Below are positions 23,970 through 37,400 of a stretch of 64,000 nt of DNA, piece after piece. The DNA lies in NCBI GenBank assembly GCA_028095005.1, contig CM051462.1, forward strand, positions 233,262,473 through 233,326,472. The letters are read 5' to 3'. A program made the translations under genes and the position numbers. Source of the stretch: Rhynchospora pubera (Eukaryota; Streptophyta; Magnoliopsida; Poales; Cyperaceae). The first letter of the stretch is position 1, and every line of letters starts with the position of its first letter. The notes beneath the pieces were generated by a model. That model saw nothing but the letters and a program-made list of their open reading frames with translations, ran no database searches and was not told where the DNA came from.

Positions 23970-25596
23970 CTCGACAGCATCCGACTTCAATTGATTTATC
24001 TCAACGCTCAACTCCTCCACCCTACCATTCAACTTCTCTACTTGCTCGAGTAATCGATGAACTAAGACAACCGACATGTTCTCATCCATTGTGGTTATTT
24101 CTATACCTCGAAAATGGCGTGATGGCTCAACTATATTTTTTGATGTTGGAAGTAGTCCTACTCCTTGCACACGTCCATTTTTATCTTTTCCCAGAACTTG
24201 AGACAATACATCTTTCTCCCAACAAATTCTCCCTCCTGAGTTAGTTGCCAAGTGTGATTGCTCTCCAATACACTTTTGTATAGCTTGCTACATGTGTAGA
24301 ATAACAATAGAAGTATTACAATTTGTAATTATCACATGGACATGTAGAATAACAAAAATAAATATTTCTGTATAGCTTGGATATCCTCACCGCAACTTCT
24401 TCATTCATAAAAGTGTCATCTTTTCTCTTGTGAGTTACTATATAGACATTAGCTCTGTCCGGATCTTCCTTTCTAGGGTCATTCATTTTCTATATTATAT
24501 ATGAGAATAATGGTTAATGAAATGCAAATTGTAAATGAAGTTGTGCAATACAATAAAATTTATAAAACAAATCCTAATAAATAGATAAAGACTACCATCT
24601 CATAAGCACAACGTGCGAAACTTTTTGATCCTGCCGTATGAGGGTTCTTTACCATTGCCCGAGCTCTTCGGTTCCTTACACTCACTGCCTACATTTTATA
24701 AAGCATATATTATGATTATTGCAAACAACAAGTAAGATATATGACTAACTAGATAAAATCAAATTATGGATTACCTTTGCCTCTGGAGAATACCAACAAT
24801 GAACTAAACTGATCCATTGGTCTTTTATCACACCTTCAGGTACATTTTTGCATAGTTCTTCCCTAGGTTTATTCTCTTCGAAGTACATGCTCTTCAAATT
24901 AGATTTGTATTGCGACCACTTGTTGTTCAATGATTTAAGAATCCATTTCTCCAATACAGATTCATAAATGAACTTTGCCTACAAAAGACTCCAAAATAAC
25001 AAATATACTTTTTTATTTTTAATGACAAACAATAAAACAATACATTGTTTATTTATTAATAAAGAAATTCTCTATACCATGATTGCTATAAAATGCTGAA
25101 AGAAATAACAAATACCTTTACCACACGCAAAATATTTTCCTTTGCAACCTTGATAAGAAAAAACCAATTCTTGTGACTTAAGCTACAAATTCTTCCATTC
25201 CTCGATAATGTACCCAGAAATTGACCTAATAAACCAGCTTCAGCCCCAATCGGTTGATGACACCTATTCACATCCACAACAACTCTAGTTCCACTCGGCA
25301 GCGTCCAAAGATGAGCAACCATAGTTTTTCCTCGGGTTCTATTCCCTTCATTGTCTTTATGTTGAAACAAAATATATTTAACAATGTTATCTCATGCACT
25401 AAATAATAACACAGACACTAGTTACTGCCTCATTTAAAAAAATTGTACCTTCAAAAAGAACCTCAACACCTTCAAATGGCTCTCCTGATTCAATAGGCAG
25501 TGGATCATTTGCTTGAGCATGAGAATCAGACCCTCCTTGTTGAGATAGATATTCCTCATCACTACATATAAGTCTCACTCTCTTCTTTCTAGTCAT
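23970..25596 (-). pseudogene. Transposase_24 gene, second copy, last exon missing
   Basis: Exons at 25596-25449, 25354-25116, 24978-24775, 24688-24596, 24489-24391 and 24287-23970 are the same as in the first copy. The unit border (23874) lies inside the last intron, so the 23-codon final exon (ETSNVSLNEGT...) is not downstream. Reading through the unused donor adds about 20 unrelated residues and stops. The protein could still be made with an altered C-terminus, because the lost exon carries only the last 22 of 389 residues. Confidence 0.75.
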
Positions 25597-27546
25597 TGGT
25601 CCTAATTATTGTTACAAATGAATTAGAAAAAATAATTTTGTAAGCTAATAATTAGATTGTAGTTCACCAGTCAGTCATTAATCTTTTGGGTTTGTTTGTG
25701 CTTCTATCAACTATTGATGATTCATTTGCAATCTACGAAACAATTTAAGACTGGCAACCAGATTGGGTTTCTTTAGATAGATTTTTTAACATAAGAAGTG
25801 GGGATATTCTGCAACTAATTGGTTTCAGTCACTGGAACTGTGGCTTCATGATGAAGCTCAAAGCTATAGGTCTCTTTAGATAGGTGCCTCTTGCAGCTAT
25901 AGGTCTCTTTAAAATTCACTATTATATACATATTACATATAAATAAAATAAGCCATGAACCTACAGAATGACAAAAATAATAAATTTCTTATCAATTCAT
26001 GGATATAAAACTCAGAGGTGATTCCTTTGTGATTTTATCTAGGAAAAGATCTCTTTGGAAATCAGAAAGTATAAAATATTAACATATCTCTTAAAGGTAT
26101 AAAATATACCAACAATGGCAAGGTTGAGCCGAGGCAAATTAGGTGTAGAGGTTGAGCCAAGGCAGATTGGAGAGTCAGCTCTGACAGATAGAACAAATTC
26201 TGTTCCAAGGCAATACCAGGCATTAGCAAAACAAAAATTCAAAGGAAGTGAAAATTACAGTCACATTACTATTACAGTCACATTACTTAAATCAAAGGGG
26301 TCTGACTCTAAGGAACACACATAAGATGTGCCAAGATCAATAAACTATACAAAATTATAAACCTTCGAGTTGAATCCATTTCAGTTTTATCAAAATTTCT
26401 GATTGAGGTGTTCAAATCGACCAATATAAACATACAGAGATGATGGATTTCACTACTTATTGTCAAGTATCAAGTATCAACATGAGTTGGAAAGAGCAAG
26501 AGTAAAATTAATTTTTGACATGAACTTTGCAACATTTTCTGCTACAGCACACGCATGATGCCAATTACTGTACACAAAATAAAAACTTCAATTATCAGAT
26601 TTTTTTTCCCCGAAATCCTCTTTGCTAACCCTAGATAATAATGGAGATTCAATTATCTTAAAAACCCAAAAAGACAAATAAATATCCCATGCCATTCAGT
26701 CCGCAAATAGACAACTCAAATCCAAATATAAATTCTAAGATAATCAAAATTCGCAATTTGACAACTTACATGGGAAAACTTGAGTTGTTGGTGCGGCTCT
26801 ACTTTTCGGATGAGATCCTGTTGGCCATACTTTGTCTAAGTTCTTGTTGTATAAGAGGCATGGCTTAGGTGTGGAGGTTCTATTAGAAGAGAGCGACGTG
26901 GTGTGTCTTTTGTGCTTTTGTGCAGAGGTTCAATTAGAGGGACGACACAGAAGGAGAAGGGGACTGGGTGCGGAGGGTTTTGAGGAAATGAGGAAAGGAA
27001 AAAGAAAAGGGGGAAAAATAGAGGGAAGAGGGCGGAGAACTAGGGGGAAGAAAGAAGGCATAGAAGGGGACCGAGTGAGAGAAGACTAGAAGAGAGCGGC
27101 ATGGTGGCAGAGAACAAGAGGGAAGAGGAAGAAGGAAGGAGATTTTGGAGGCGGAGATTTTTTTTTTTTTGGGGGGTGGGGCGGAGAACTACAGGGAAGA
27201 TGGATCATACTATTCTCTTATAATATATATATTGTTTTTTAATATTTGGGAGGTGATTTTTTTTTCAGAAGGGGGGGGGGGGGAATTTTCAGCACTAAAT
27301 TTGTGCGCGCCAATGTTTGGCGCCATATAATTTCAGAGTCTTGCCATATCAAATTTTATGATCTTGCCAATTTTTATTTTGCCAACATGGTATTGGATCT
27401 TGCCAAAAGATCTTGTGAAAGCGTACAATTAGCAAGAGGATGAAAACATCTTGCCACATTCATCTTGTCATATGTCATTTTTGGTGTAGTGTAGCACCAT
27501 ACAAACAGAGCCTATATGAGCCAACCTAAAAAGTATTACTATCTTT

Positions 27547-27884
27547 GCCTCCGTTTGGATGCGTTGAGAAGAAATAGGAAGAAGGAAGAAGGGAAGAAAA
27601 AAAAATTATAAATAATTCAAACTCTTCATAAAGTTACACACTTTCCAATACTTCTTTTCACTTCTTCCATTCTTCCCTTCTTCTCACACCTATCCAAACG
27701 GAGCCTTTGCTTTTGGCTCCGTTTGGATAGGTATGGGAAGAAGGGAAGAAGGGAAGAAGTGAGAAGAAGCATTGGAAAGTATGTAACTTTGTGAAGAATT
27801 TGGATTGTTTATAATTTTTTTCTTCCTTCTTCCTTCTTTCTTTTTCCTTATTCCTCCTCCTTCTTCTCTCATCCAAACGGAGGC
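27547..27884. mobile_element. Inverted pair of Tourist-like MITEs, copy 2
   Basis: Same arrangement as at 22418-22755, carried along by the triplication: elements 27547-27705 and 27715-27884. Confidence 0.75.
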
Positions 27885-29097
27885 TTTATGTGAGTCTGAG
27901 CACGATTGTTCGACGCTCTCAAGTTCTTGGCTCAAGAGGAGTCTCATTCTCATCATCTCATGTTTACAACTTAACATTTGATTCTTGGGCGACAGCTGGT
28001 CTCCAGATTATCCTACATATGAACATAACTTTGTGCTGCCGCGGAATCTTAAATTTTTAATTAAACAAAAACTGGTACATGGATTTGACAGGATATCCTC
28101 GGAATTTTAAATCGATCTTGCGACATGAGAATTGTTGTACTTAATTGATAAAATTTGCTGACCCTTCCAAAAAAAAAATGCTAATTGTTATTACAAAGAT
28201 GTTGTACTACAAGATCTTCTATGATTTATTCTTTCATATATCTACGAAAGAAATATAATACTTCAGTCATATTTTACATTAAAAACTTCTAATTTAATTT
28301 AGATAAATTAAAGAATAGTTTTCTTATTTTCGTTTTAAAGTTAGCTTTTTTTTTTTATAGTGCCTTGGTCTCCTAACCTTAGTCAACTTAACTCAAAATC
28401 ATTATACAGTTATTCATTTATTATCACTTCATTATAAGTGTAACGTTTTTTTAACAGAATTCCAGAGGTGATTAAATATGATGAATAAAAAGTCGCAAAA
28501 AAGATTAATGCATTTCAACTTGCCATCTAAAAATTTATTGTTCTGAACAAGTGTAAAATCAGCTTTATTGGTTTGAACAAGTGTAAAAATCAGCTTGAGT
28601 TGAGCATTATTCCTCCCAGACTGTTGTCTGTTGACGGAAATGGAGAGCTGATGAATGAGGTAGGGCCCATCAAGATTTTTTTTCTTTTTTTTTTAAAAAT
28701 CCCCCATCACATATTTGATATTTCAGCTTCTTTTTTGTTTCAATTGAAAAAAGGAGTAGAATTTGGTCCGTCAGATCTACATCAAGGCAATCTTGACTAA
28801 ATCGATCGATGACGATGGACGGCTGGAGTGAGGCCCTTTCCTGCCCTGCTTTACTCCACCTTAAATTAATTAATCCTCTGCTTTTCTTATGGCAGGGTTG
28901 CAAAACGGATCAATTTAATAAATTCACTTTCATCCATATTTTATTTATATTTGATCGTTAGTTGTCGGCGTCACAGCTTATCAATCTGTGGGTGATTAAC
29001 CATTGCAACAAAATTTTACATTCAGCTCTTTATAATTTAAAAGAGGTGCTTTCAGAGAAAGCCAAGTTACATAGTGGAATCCAGTATGAATGCTTAC

Positions 29098-30724
29098 CTC
29101 GACAGCATCCGACTTCAATTGATTTATCTCAACGCTCAACTCCTCCACCCTACCATTCAACTTCTCTACTTGCTCGAGTAATCGATGAACTAAGACAACC
29201 GACATGTTCTCATCCATTGTGGTTATTTCTATACCTCGAAAATGGCGTGATGGCTCAACTATATTTTTTGATGTTGGAAGTAGTCCTACTCCTTGCACAC
29301 GTCCATTTTTATCTTTTCCCAGAACTTGAGACAATACATCTTTCTCCCAACAAATTCTCCCTCCTGAGTTAGTTGCCAAGTGTGATTGCTCTCCAATACA
29401 CTTTTGTATAGCTTGCTACATGTGTAGAATAACAATAGAAGTATTACAATTTGTAATTATCACATGGACATGTAGAATAACAAAAATAAATATTTCTGTA
29501 TAGCTTGGATATCCTCACCGCAACTTCTTCATTCATAAAAGTGTCATCTTTTCTCTTGTGAGTTACTATATAGACATTAGCTCTGTCCGGATCTTCCTTT
29601 CTAGGGTCATTCATTTTCTATATTATATATGAGAATAATGGTTAATGAAATGCAAATTGTAAATGAAGTTGTGCAATACAATAAAATTTATAAAACAAAT
29701 CCTAATAAATAGATAAAGACTACCATCTCATAAGCACAACGTGCGAAACTTTTTGATCCTGCCGTATGAGGGTTCTTTACCATTGCCCGAGCTCTTCGGT
29801 TCCTTACACTCACTGCCTACATTTTATAAAGCATATATTATGATTATTGCAAACAACAAGTAAGATATATGACTAACTAGATAAAATCAAATTATGGATT
29901 ACCTTTGCCTCTGGAGAATACCAACAATGAACTAAACTGATCCATTGGTCTTTTATCACACCTTCAGGTACATTTTTGCATAGTTCTTCCCTAGGTTTAT
30001 TCTCTTCGAAGTACATGCTCTTCAAATTAGATTTGTATTGCGACCACTTGTTGTTCAATGATTTAAGAATCCATTTCTCCAATACAGATTCATAAATGAA
30101 CTTTGCCTACAAAAGACTCCAAAATAACAAATATACTTTTTTATTTTTAATGACAAACAATAAAACAATACATTGTTTATTTATTAATAAAGAAATTCTC
30201 TATACCATGATTGCTATAAAATGCTGAAAGAAATAACAAATACCTTTACCACACGCAAAATATTTTCCTTTGCAACCTTGATAAGAAAAAACCAATTCTT
30301 GTGACTTAAGCTACAAATTCTTCCATTCCTCGATAATGTACCCAGAAATTGACCTAATAAACCAGCTTCAGCCCCAATCGGTTGATGACACCTATTCACA
30401 TCCACAACAACTCTAGTTCCACTCGGCAGCGTCCAAAGATGAGCAACCATAGTTTTTCCTCGGGTTCTATTCCCTTCATTGTCTTTATGTTGAAACAAAA
30501 TATATTTAACAATGTTATCTCATGCACTAAATAATAACACAGACACTAGTTACTGCCTCATTTAAAAAAATTGTACCTTCAAAAAGAACCTCAACACCTT
30601 CAAATGGCTCTCCTGATTCAATAGGCAGTGGATCATTTGCTTGAGCATGAGAATCAGACCCTCCTTGTTGAGATAGATATTCCTCATCACTACATATAAG
30701 TCTCACTCTCTTCTTTCTAGTCAT
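29098..30724 (-). pseudogene. Transposase_24 gene, third copy, last exon missing
   Basis: Exons at 30724-30577, 30482-30244, 30106-29903, 29816-29724, 29617-29519 and 29415-29098 repeat those of the other copies. As in the second copy, the last intron is cut at the unit border (29002) and the final exon is absent. Confidence 0.75.
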
Positions 30725-32673
30725 TGGTCCTAATTATTGTTACAAATGAATTAGAAAAAATAATTTTGTAAGCTAATAATTAGATTGTAGTTCACCAGTC
30801 AGTCATTAATCTTTTGGGTTTGTTTGTGCTTCTATCAACTATTGATGATTCATTTGCAATCTACGAAACAATTTAAGACTGGCAACCAGATTGGGTTTCT
30901 TTAGATAGATTTTTTAACATAAGAAGTGGGGATATTCTGCAACTAATTGGTTTCAGTCACTGGAACTGTGGCTTCATGATGAAGCTCAAAGCTATAGGTC
31001 TCTTTAGATAGGTGCCTCTTGCAGCTATAGGTCTCTTTAAAATTCACTATTATATACATATTACATATAAATAAAATAAGCCATGAACCTACAGAATGAC
31101 AAAAATAATAAATTTCTTATCAATTCATGGATATAAAACTCAGAGGTGATTCCTTTGTGATTTTATCTAGGAAAAGATCTCTTTGGAAATCAGAAAGTAT
31201 AAAATATTAACATATCTCTTAAAGGTATAAAATATACCAACAATGGCAAGGTTGAGCCGAGGCAAATTAGGTGTAGAGGTTGAGCCAAGGCAGATTGGAG
31301 AGTCAGCTCTGACAGATAGAACAAATTCTGTTCCAAGGCAATACCAGGCATTAGCAAAACAAAAATTCAAAGGAAGTGAAAATTACAGTCACATTACTAT
31401 TACAGTCACATTACTTAAATCAAAGGGGTCTGACTCTAAGGAACACACATAAGATGTGCCAAGATCAATAAACTATACAAAATTATAAACCTTCGAGTTG
31501 AATCCATTTCAGTTTTATCAAAATTTCTGATTGAGGTGTTCAAATCGACCAATATAAACATACAGAGATGATGGATTTCACTACTTATTGTCAAGTATCA
31601 AGTATCAACATGAGTTGGAAAGAGCAAGAGTAAAATTAATTTTTGACATGAACTTTGCAACATTTTCTGCTACAGCACACGCATGATGCCAATTACTGTA
31701 CACAAAATAAAAACTTCAATTATCAGATTTTTTTTCCCCGAAATCCTCTTTGCTAACCCTAGATAATAATGGAGATTCAATTATCTTAAAAACCCAAAAA
31801 GACAAATAAATATCCCATGCCATTCAGTCCGCAAATAGACAACTCAAATCCAAATATAAATTCTAAGATAATCAAAATTCGCAATTTGACAACTTACATG
31901 GGAAAACTTGAGTTGTTGGTGCGGCTCTACTTTTCGGATGAGATCCTGTTGGCCATACTTTGTCTAAGTTCTTGTTGTATAAGAGGCATGGCTTAGGTGT
32001 GGAGGTTCTATTAGAAGAGAGCGACGTGGTGTGTCTTTTGTGCTTTTGTGCAGAGGTTCAATTAGAGGGACGACACAGAAGGAGAAGGGGACTGGGTGCG
32101 GAGGGTTTTGAGGAAATGAGGAAAGGAAAAAGAAAAGGGGGAAAAATAGAGGGAAGAGGGCGGAGAACTAGGGGGAAGAAAGAAGGCATAGAAGGGGACC
32201 GAGTGAGAGAAGACTAGAAGAGAGCGGCATGGTGGCAGAGAACAAGAGGGAAGAGGAAGAAGGAAGGAGATTTTGGAGGCGGAGATTTTTTTTTTTTTGG
32301 GGGGTGGGGCGGAGAACTACAGGGAAGATGGATCATACTATTCTCTTATAATATATATATTGTTTTTTAATATTTGGGAGGAGATTTTTTTTTCAGAAGG
32401 GGGGGGGGGGAATTTTCAGCACTAAATTTGTGCGCGCCAATGTTTGGCGCCATATAATTTCAGAGTCTTGCCATATCAAATTTTATGATCTTGCCAATTT
32501 TTATTTTGCCAACATGGTATTGGATCTTGCCAAAAGATCTTGTGAAAGCGTACAATTAGCAAGAGGATGAAAACATCTTGCCACATTCATCTTGTCATAT
32601 GTCATTTTTGGTGTAGTGTAGCACCATACAAACAGAGCCTATATGAGCCAACCTAAAAAGTATTACTATCTTT

Positions 32674-33012
32674 GCCTCCGTTTGGATGCGTTGAGAAGAA
32701 ATAGGAAGAAGGAAGAAGGGAAGAAAAAAAAATTATAAATAATTCAAACTCTTCATAAAGTTACACACTTTTCAATACTTCTTTTCACTTCTTCCATTCT
32801 TCCCTTCTTCTCACACCTATCCAAACGGAGCCTTTGCTTTTGGCTCCGTTTGGATAGGTATGGGAAGAAGGGAAGAAGGGAAGAAGTGAGAAGAAGCATT
32901 GGAAAGTATGTAACTTTGTGAAGAATTTGGATTGTTTATAATTTTTTTTCTTCCTTCTTCCTTCTTTCTTTTTCCTTATTCCTCCTCCTTCTTCTCTCAT
33001 CCAAACGGAGGC
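32674..33012. mobile_element. Inverted pair of Tourist-like MITEs, copy 3
   Basis: Third copy of the inverted pair. It differs by one C-to-T change near 32771 and one extra T near 32945, which fuses two open frames and shows how little coding meaning they have. Confidence 0.75.
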
Positions 33013-34136
33013 TTTATGTGAGTCTGAGCACGATTGTTCGACGCTCTCAAGTTCTTGGCTCAAGAGGAGTCTCATTCTCATCATCTCATGTTTACAACTT
33101 AACATTTGATTCTTGGGCGACAGCTGGTCTCCAGATTATCCTACATATGAACATAACTTTGTGCTGCCGCGGAATCTTAAATTTTTAATTAAACAAAAAC
33201 TGGTACATGGATTTGACAGGATATCCTCGGAATTTTAAATCGATCTTGCGACATGAGAATTGTTGTACTTAATTGATAAAATTTGCTGACCCTTCCAAAA
33301 AAAAAATGCTAATTGTTATTACAAAGATGTTGTACTACAAGATCTTCTATGATTTATTCTTTCATATATCTACGAAAGAAATATAATACTTCAGTCATAT
33401 TTTACATTAAAAACTTCTAATTTAATTTAGATAAATTAAAGAATAGTTTTCTTATTTTCGTTTTAAAGTTAGCTTTTTTTTTTTATAGTGCCTTGGTCTC
33501 CTAACCTTAGTCAACTTAACTCAAAATCATTATACAGTTATTCATTTATTATCACTTCATTATAAGTGTAACGTTTTTTTAACAGAATTCCAGAGGTGAT
33601 TAAATATGATGAATAAAAAGTCGCAAAAAAGATTAATGCATTTCAACTTGCCATCTAAAAATTTATTGTTCTGAACAAGTGTAAAATCAGCTTTATTGGT
33701 TTGAACAAGTGTAAAAATCAGCTTGAGTTGAGCATTATTCCTCCCAGACTGTTGTCTGTTGACGGAAATGGAGAGCTGATGAATGAGGTAGGGCCCATCA
33801 AGATTTTTTTTCTTTTTTTTTTAAAAATCCCCCATCACATATTTGATATTTCAGCTTCTTTTTTGTTTCAATTGAAAAAAGGAGTAGAATTTGGTCCGTC
33901 AGATCTACATCAAGGCAATCTTGACTAAATCGATCGATGACGATGGACGGCTGGAGTGAGGCCCTTTCCTGCCCTGCTTTACTCCACCTTAAATTAATTA
34001 ATCCTCTGCTTTTCTTATGGCAGGGTTGCAAAACGGATCAATTTAATAAATTCACTTTCATCCATATTTTATTTATATTTGATCGTTAGTTGTCGGCGTC
34101 ACAGCTTATCAATCTGTGGGTGATTAACCATTGCAA

Positions 34137-34362
34137 GTATAAAACCATCGACTCGTATTATTTTTTAGGGGCGGTATTTTATAGATTCAAATGAACTTTC
34201 TTCACAAAAAAAATAAAAATAAAAATTAAAGTGTCCCAAATTAGTAAAAGATGTGAAACTTCAATACGCAAACGCTTACGAGATTTAATATATATTGTTC
34301 CTATGAATCGTCATGAAAAATACCCACCAGCCTACACACTTATCATTCAAAAAAGTTAAAAA

Positions 34363-34393
<31 letters not shown>

Positions 34394-34466
34394 GGTTTCC
34401 TGCAGTTTTATGCTTCAAAGGTTTAATTAGATGGTATAGTTGAGTATTGAAGGAAAATCATGAGAA
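34137..34466. promoter_or_regulatory. Upstream region of the tandem kinase gene with a GAA run
   Basis: Only 330 bp of unique sequence separate the triplicated array from the kinase start codon. It holds a poly-A tract passing into about seven GAA repeats (34370-34392) and AT-rich sequence. No exact TATA box or start site can be assigned. Confidence 0.35.
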
Positions 34467-37400
34467 ATGAGGAAAGCTGGGTCGGTTCAACCTTTTCAAT
34501 ATCGGCTAAGTGAATTGGAGAAGGCCACTAACAATTTCTCCGACCGTAATAAGCTTGGCTGTGGTGGTTCTGGTGTCGTCTACAAGGTAATCATTATTCC
34601 AAATTTTTTTTTAAATACATTGGGCTATTACAAATAAATGAATTATATTGGCTGGGATGCAAGTCTTACTCTCTTCCAATTTGTGTATCCTAATCTTTCA
34701 TTTATTAATAATTATATACGGTAGTTAATCTGTTGGGTTATGACTTATTGTCATGTACTATCTCCGAGTCCGGATCAATTTTTTTCTTCTATTTAATTTC
34801 TATGGAATTAATTTTTTCACTTTATTTCTTATTGGGCGTATATAGGGTAAAATAAATGGTAGGACTGTTGCTATCAAGAAATTGCATGGAAGCTCGGTGG
34901 AGCAACTAATTGATATTGCAAATGAGGTTTCTTTGCTTTATTCTTTGGAGCATGATAACCTTGTCAAGCTCCTAGGTTTTTGTTCCGAAGCTAGACATTA
35001 TCTATTGGTCTACGAATTTATACAGAATGGAAGTCTCTCCAATTACCTCGACGGTTTGTTGATTTTTGTATCTTCTTTGGTGTTTTACATGATGTTTCTC
35101 TCTCGCAACATTTTAAGGGAATAAAAACCTTATAAGGGAGTATTAAAGTTATTATAATTTCCTTGAAATGCATTATTTCCATGTTTAAATACAGAGAACA
35201 AATTAGTAAATGATGCTTCAAATAATATGTCCTTTATAAGAAAAATAAACTATTTAATTGTCAAAAATATGAGGACTTCAGGTAATTAAATCCATTTTTC
35301 ATAAAGTCAACATGTATGATGTATTCATTATAGAATCGAATAAGAGCAATGGTATAATCCGTTATAATAAATGTAGCAGATGACAGTAAGCGCAAGGAAC
35401 TAAATTGGGTTATGCGCTACAACATTATCAATGGAATTGCCAGATGTCTTTGTTATCTCCACCACGATTTAAACGAATCAGTCATTCATCGCGATTTAAA
35501 ACCAGAAAATGTTTTGCTAGATGAGAATCACAATGCTAAAATTGCTGATTTTGGCCTTTCGAAGAGTTTCGATAAAAACAAAACACATAATACCACCAGA
35601 ATGGGAGGTGGCACACCGTAAGTATTTTGGATAAATGAAATGCATGTGTTACATGAAAAAATAATAGGGACATTCTGCTAACTGATCCTTCAAATTTTGT
35701 TTCTTGCATGTGCTTTCGAAGTGGATACTTTGCGCCTGAGATATGCTATTTTCAGCTATACTCACCCAAATCAGATGTATATAACTTCGGTTTACTTATC
35801 ATGGAAATAATAGCTGGATGCACGATTCCACTGTATGCAAGCAGAAACAGTGAATGCCTCCCTTATGACGTAAGGATTGGTTCTCTTCATTAATGATTTC
35901 TGTGCATGTAGAACATGACTTATATAATTTTGCAAAAAATGTAGACTAATATCTCAAACTTGTTGATAGATGTGGCACCAGTGGAAGAACAACAGTCCGT
36001 TAATAAATGTTATAGACCAGTCTATAAGGGATGAGCTTGTACAAGACCAAATAAAACGTTGCATTCAAATTAGTCTCCTTTGCGTCCAGAATGACCACAA
36101 AAAGCGACCTGACATGAAAGATGTCTTGAAGATGCTTACTACCAACAGTTCTTTGCCGGCACCAGGTTCTCCTGGTTTTCGCCAAGGAGGTACTCTTTCT
36201 ATTTGTTACAGGTAGAAGAATTAAGAAGCATAAAACTTAAATGCAGCAATCCATGATCCTTGTATGTTCAGTTAGGTGACCATACAAACCAAAAAGAAGG
36301 TTTAGTATGATTATTCACCAATTATTTAAGAGTATTAAATACAACCTTTGTTGCAACTAATAAATAAGTAATAGTAATTAGAAATAAAATTATCAGATGA
36401 TGGTCTTAAGGCATAAATATGAGCTAGAAAGAAACATTAAATTGTAAGAGTGTTGCAATATGAAAAAAAATCATGTACTTGGTCCCAAGTTTAACTGATT
36501 TGTTTAAATTTTGAGAATTTGTTAGTTTCAACTTCAATTCCATTAGAATATGCAGGACCGAAAGAATCAATTAGCAGTCATGTTGAATTCCAGCTCACCA
36601 AAGATTCAAGCAATTGGAGTAAGTTCCACTTCTCTGAAGATGCAACAACTTCCAATCAATCGCTACAAGTAAAATTCTTTCCTTTTTCAAAAGCCACCGT
36701 CAACCTTCTCTAAAAAAACTACTACAAAGTGAAACCTGAACAACTAAGTACTTATATGCCATTCCAGCCCACGGTGCTTACTAAAATATATTCCCTGGAA
36801 GATGTCATGATTGCCACGAATAACTTCTCCACGCAATTATCAAGTGCTCTTCACTGTAAAGCATACAGAGTAATCTTCATCTTAAATTTCATTTTGTACT
36901 AACTATATATAGAAGGTGAAGAACCTCTCAGTTGTATTCAACCTTGTAACCAGGGATCACTGGATGGAGAAGCTATTGTTGTGGAACAATATTTCTTGGA
37001 TGGCGATGTACCAAATATTGCAAGGGATACTGTTATCTTTGAAAGAGCGAAGGTGTTAAAATGTTTTTCATTTACAAAAAGGAAAATAAGAAGGGATATT
37101 TTACTTCCTAAAACGAAACACCCAAACATTGTGAACATTTTGGGTTATTGCTCGGAAGTGTCAAACAAGCTATTTGTAGTCTTCAAACATCCAAGAGAGG
37201 GAGTTCTCAGCCGTTATTTATCCAGTAAGTAATTACTCCTATCTTGGCATTGCAAAGTTGCAACTTCAACAGCAGCTTGAACAAACGGAAGAGAACAGAC
37301 ATTCGTTTTGCAGTGGAGAGGAAATTTGGCTCCTTTCGGGCTAATTATTCTGCAATTATTCTGGCACAGAGTATATAATTAGCACAGGATACATTACTTT

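Larger units (their letters stand above)
18747..34136. repeat. Triplicated 5.13-kb unit (three head-to-tail copies)
   Basis: Three adjacent units, 18747-23873 (5127 bp), 23874-29001 (5128 bp) and 29002-34129 (5128 bp), are almost identical. Each starts with ATTGCAA, and the same seven bases follow the last unit (34130-34136). The differences I could find are a G-run of 11, 13 and 12, a T-to-A change near 32379, a C-to-T change near 32771, and T-run length changes. Each unit carries the Transposase_24 gene, one CACTA right end, and an inverted MITE pair. The left junction cuts the last intron of the gene. The near identity means a very recent event or an assembly artefact. Confidence 0.97.
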
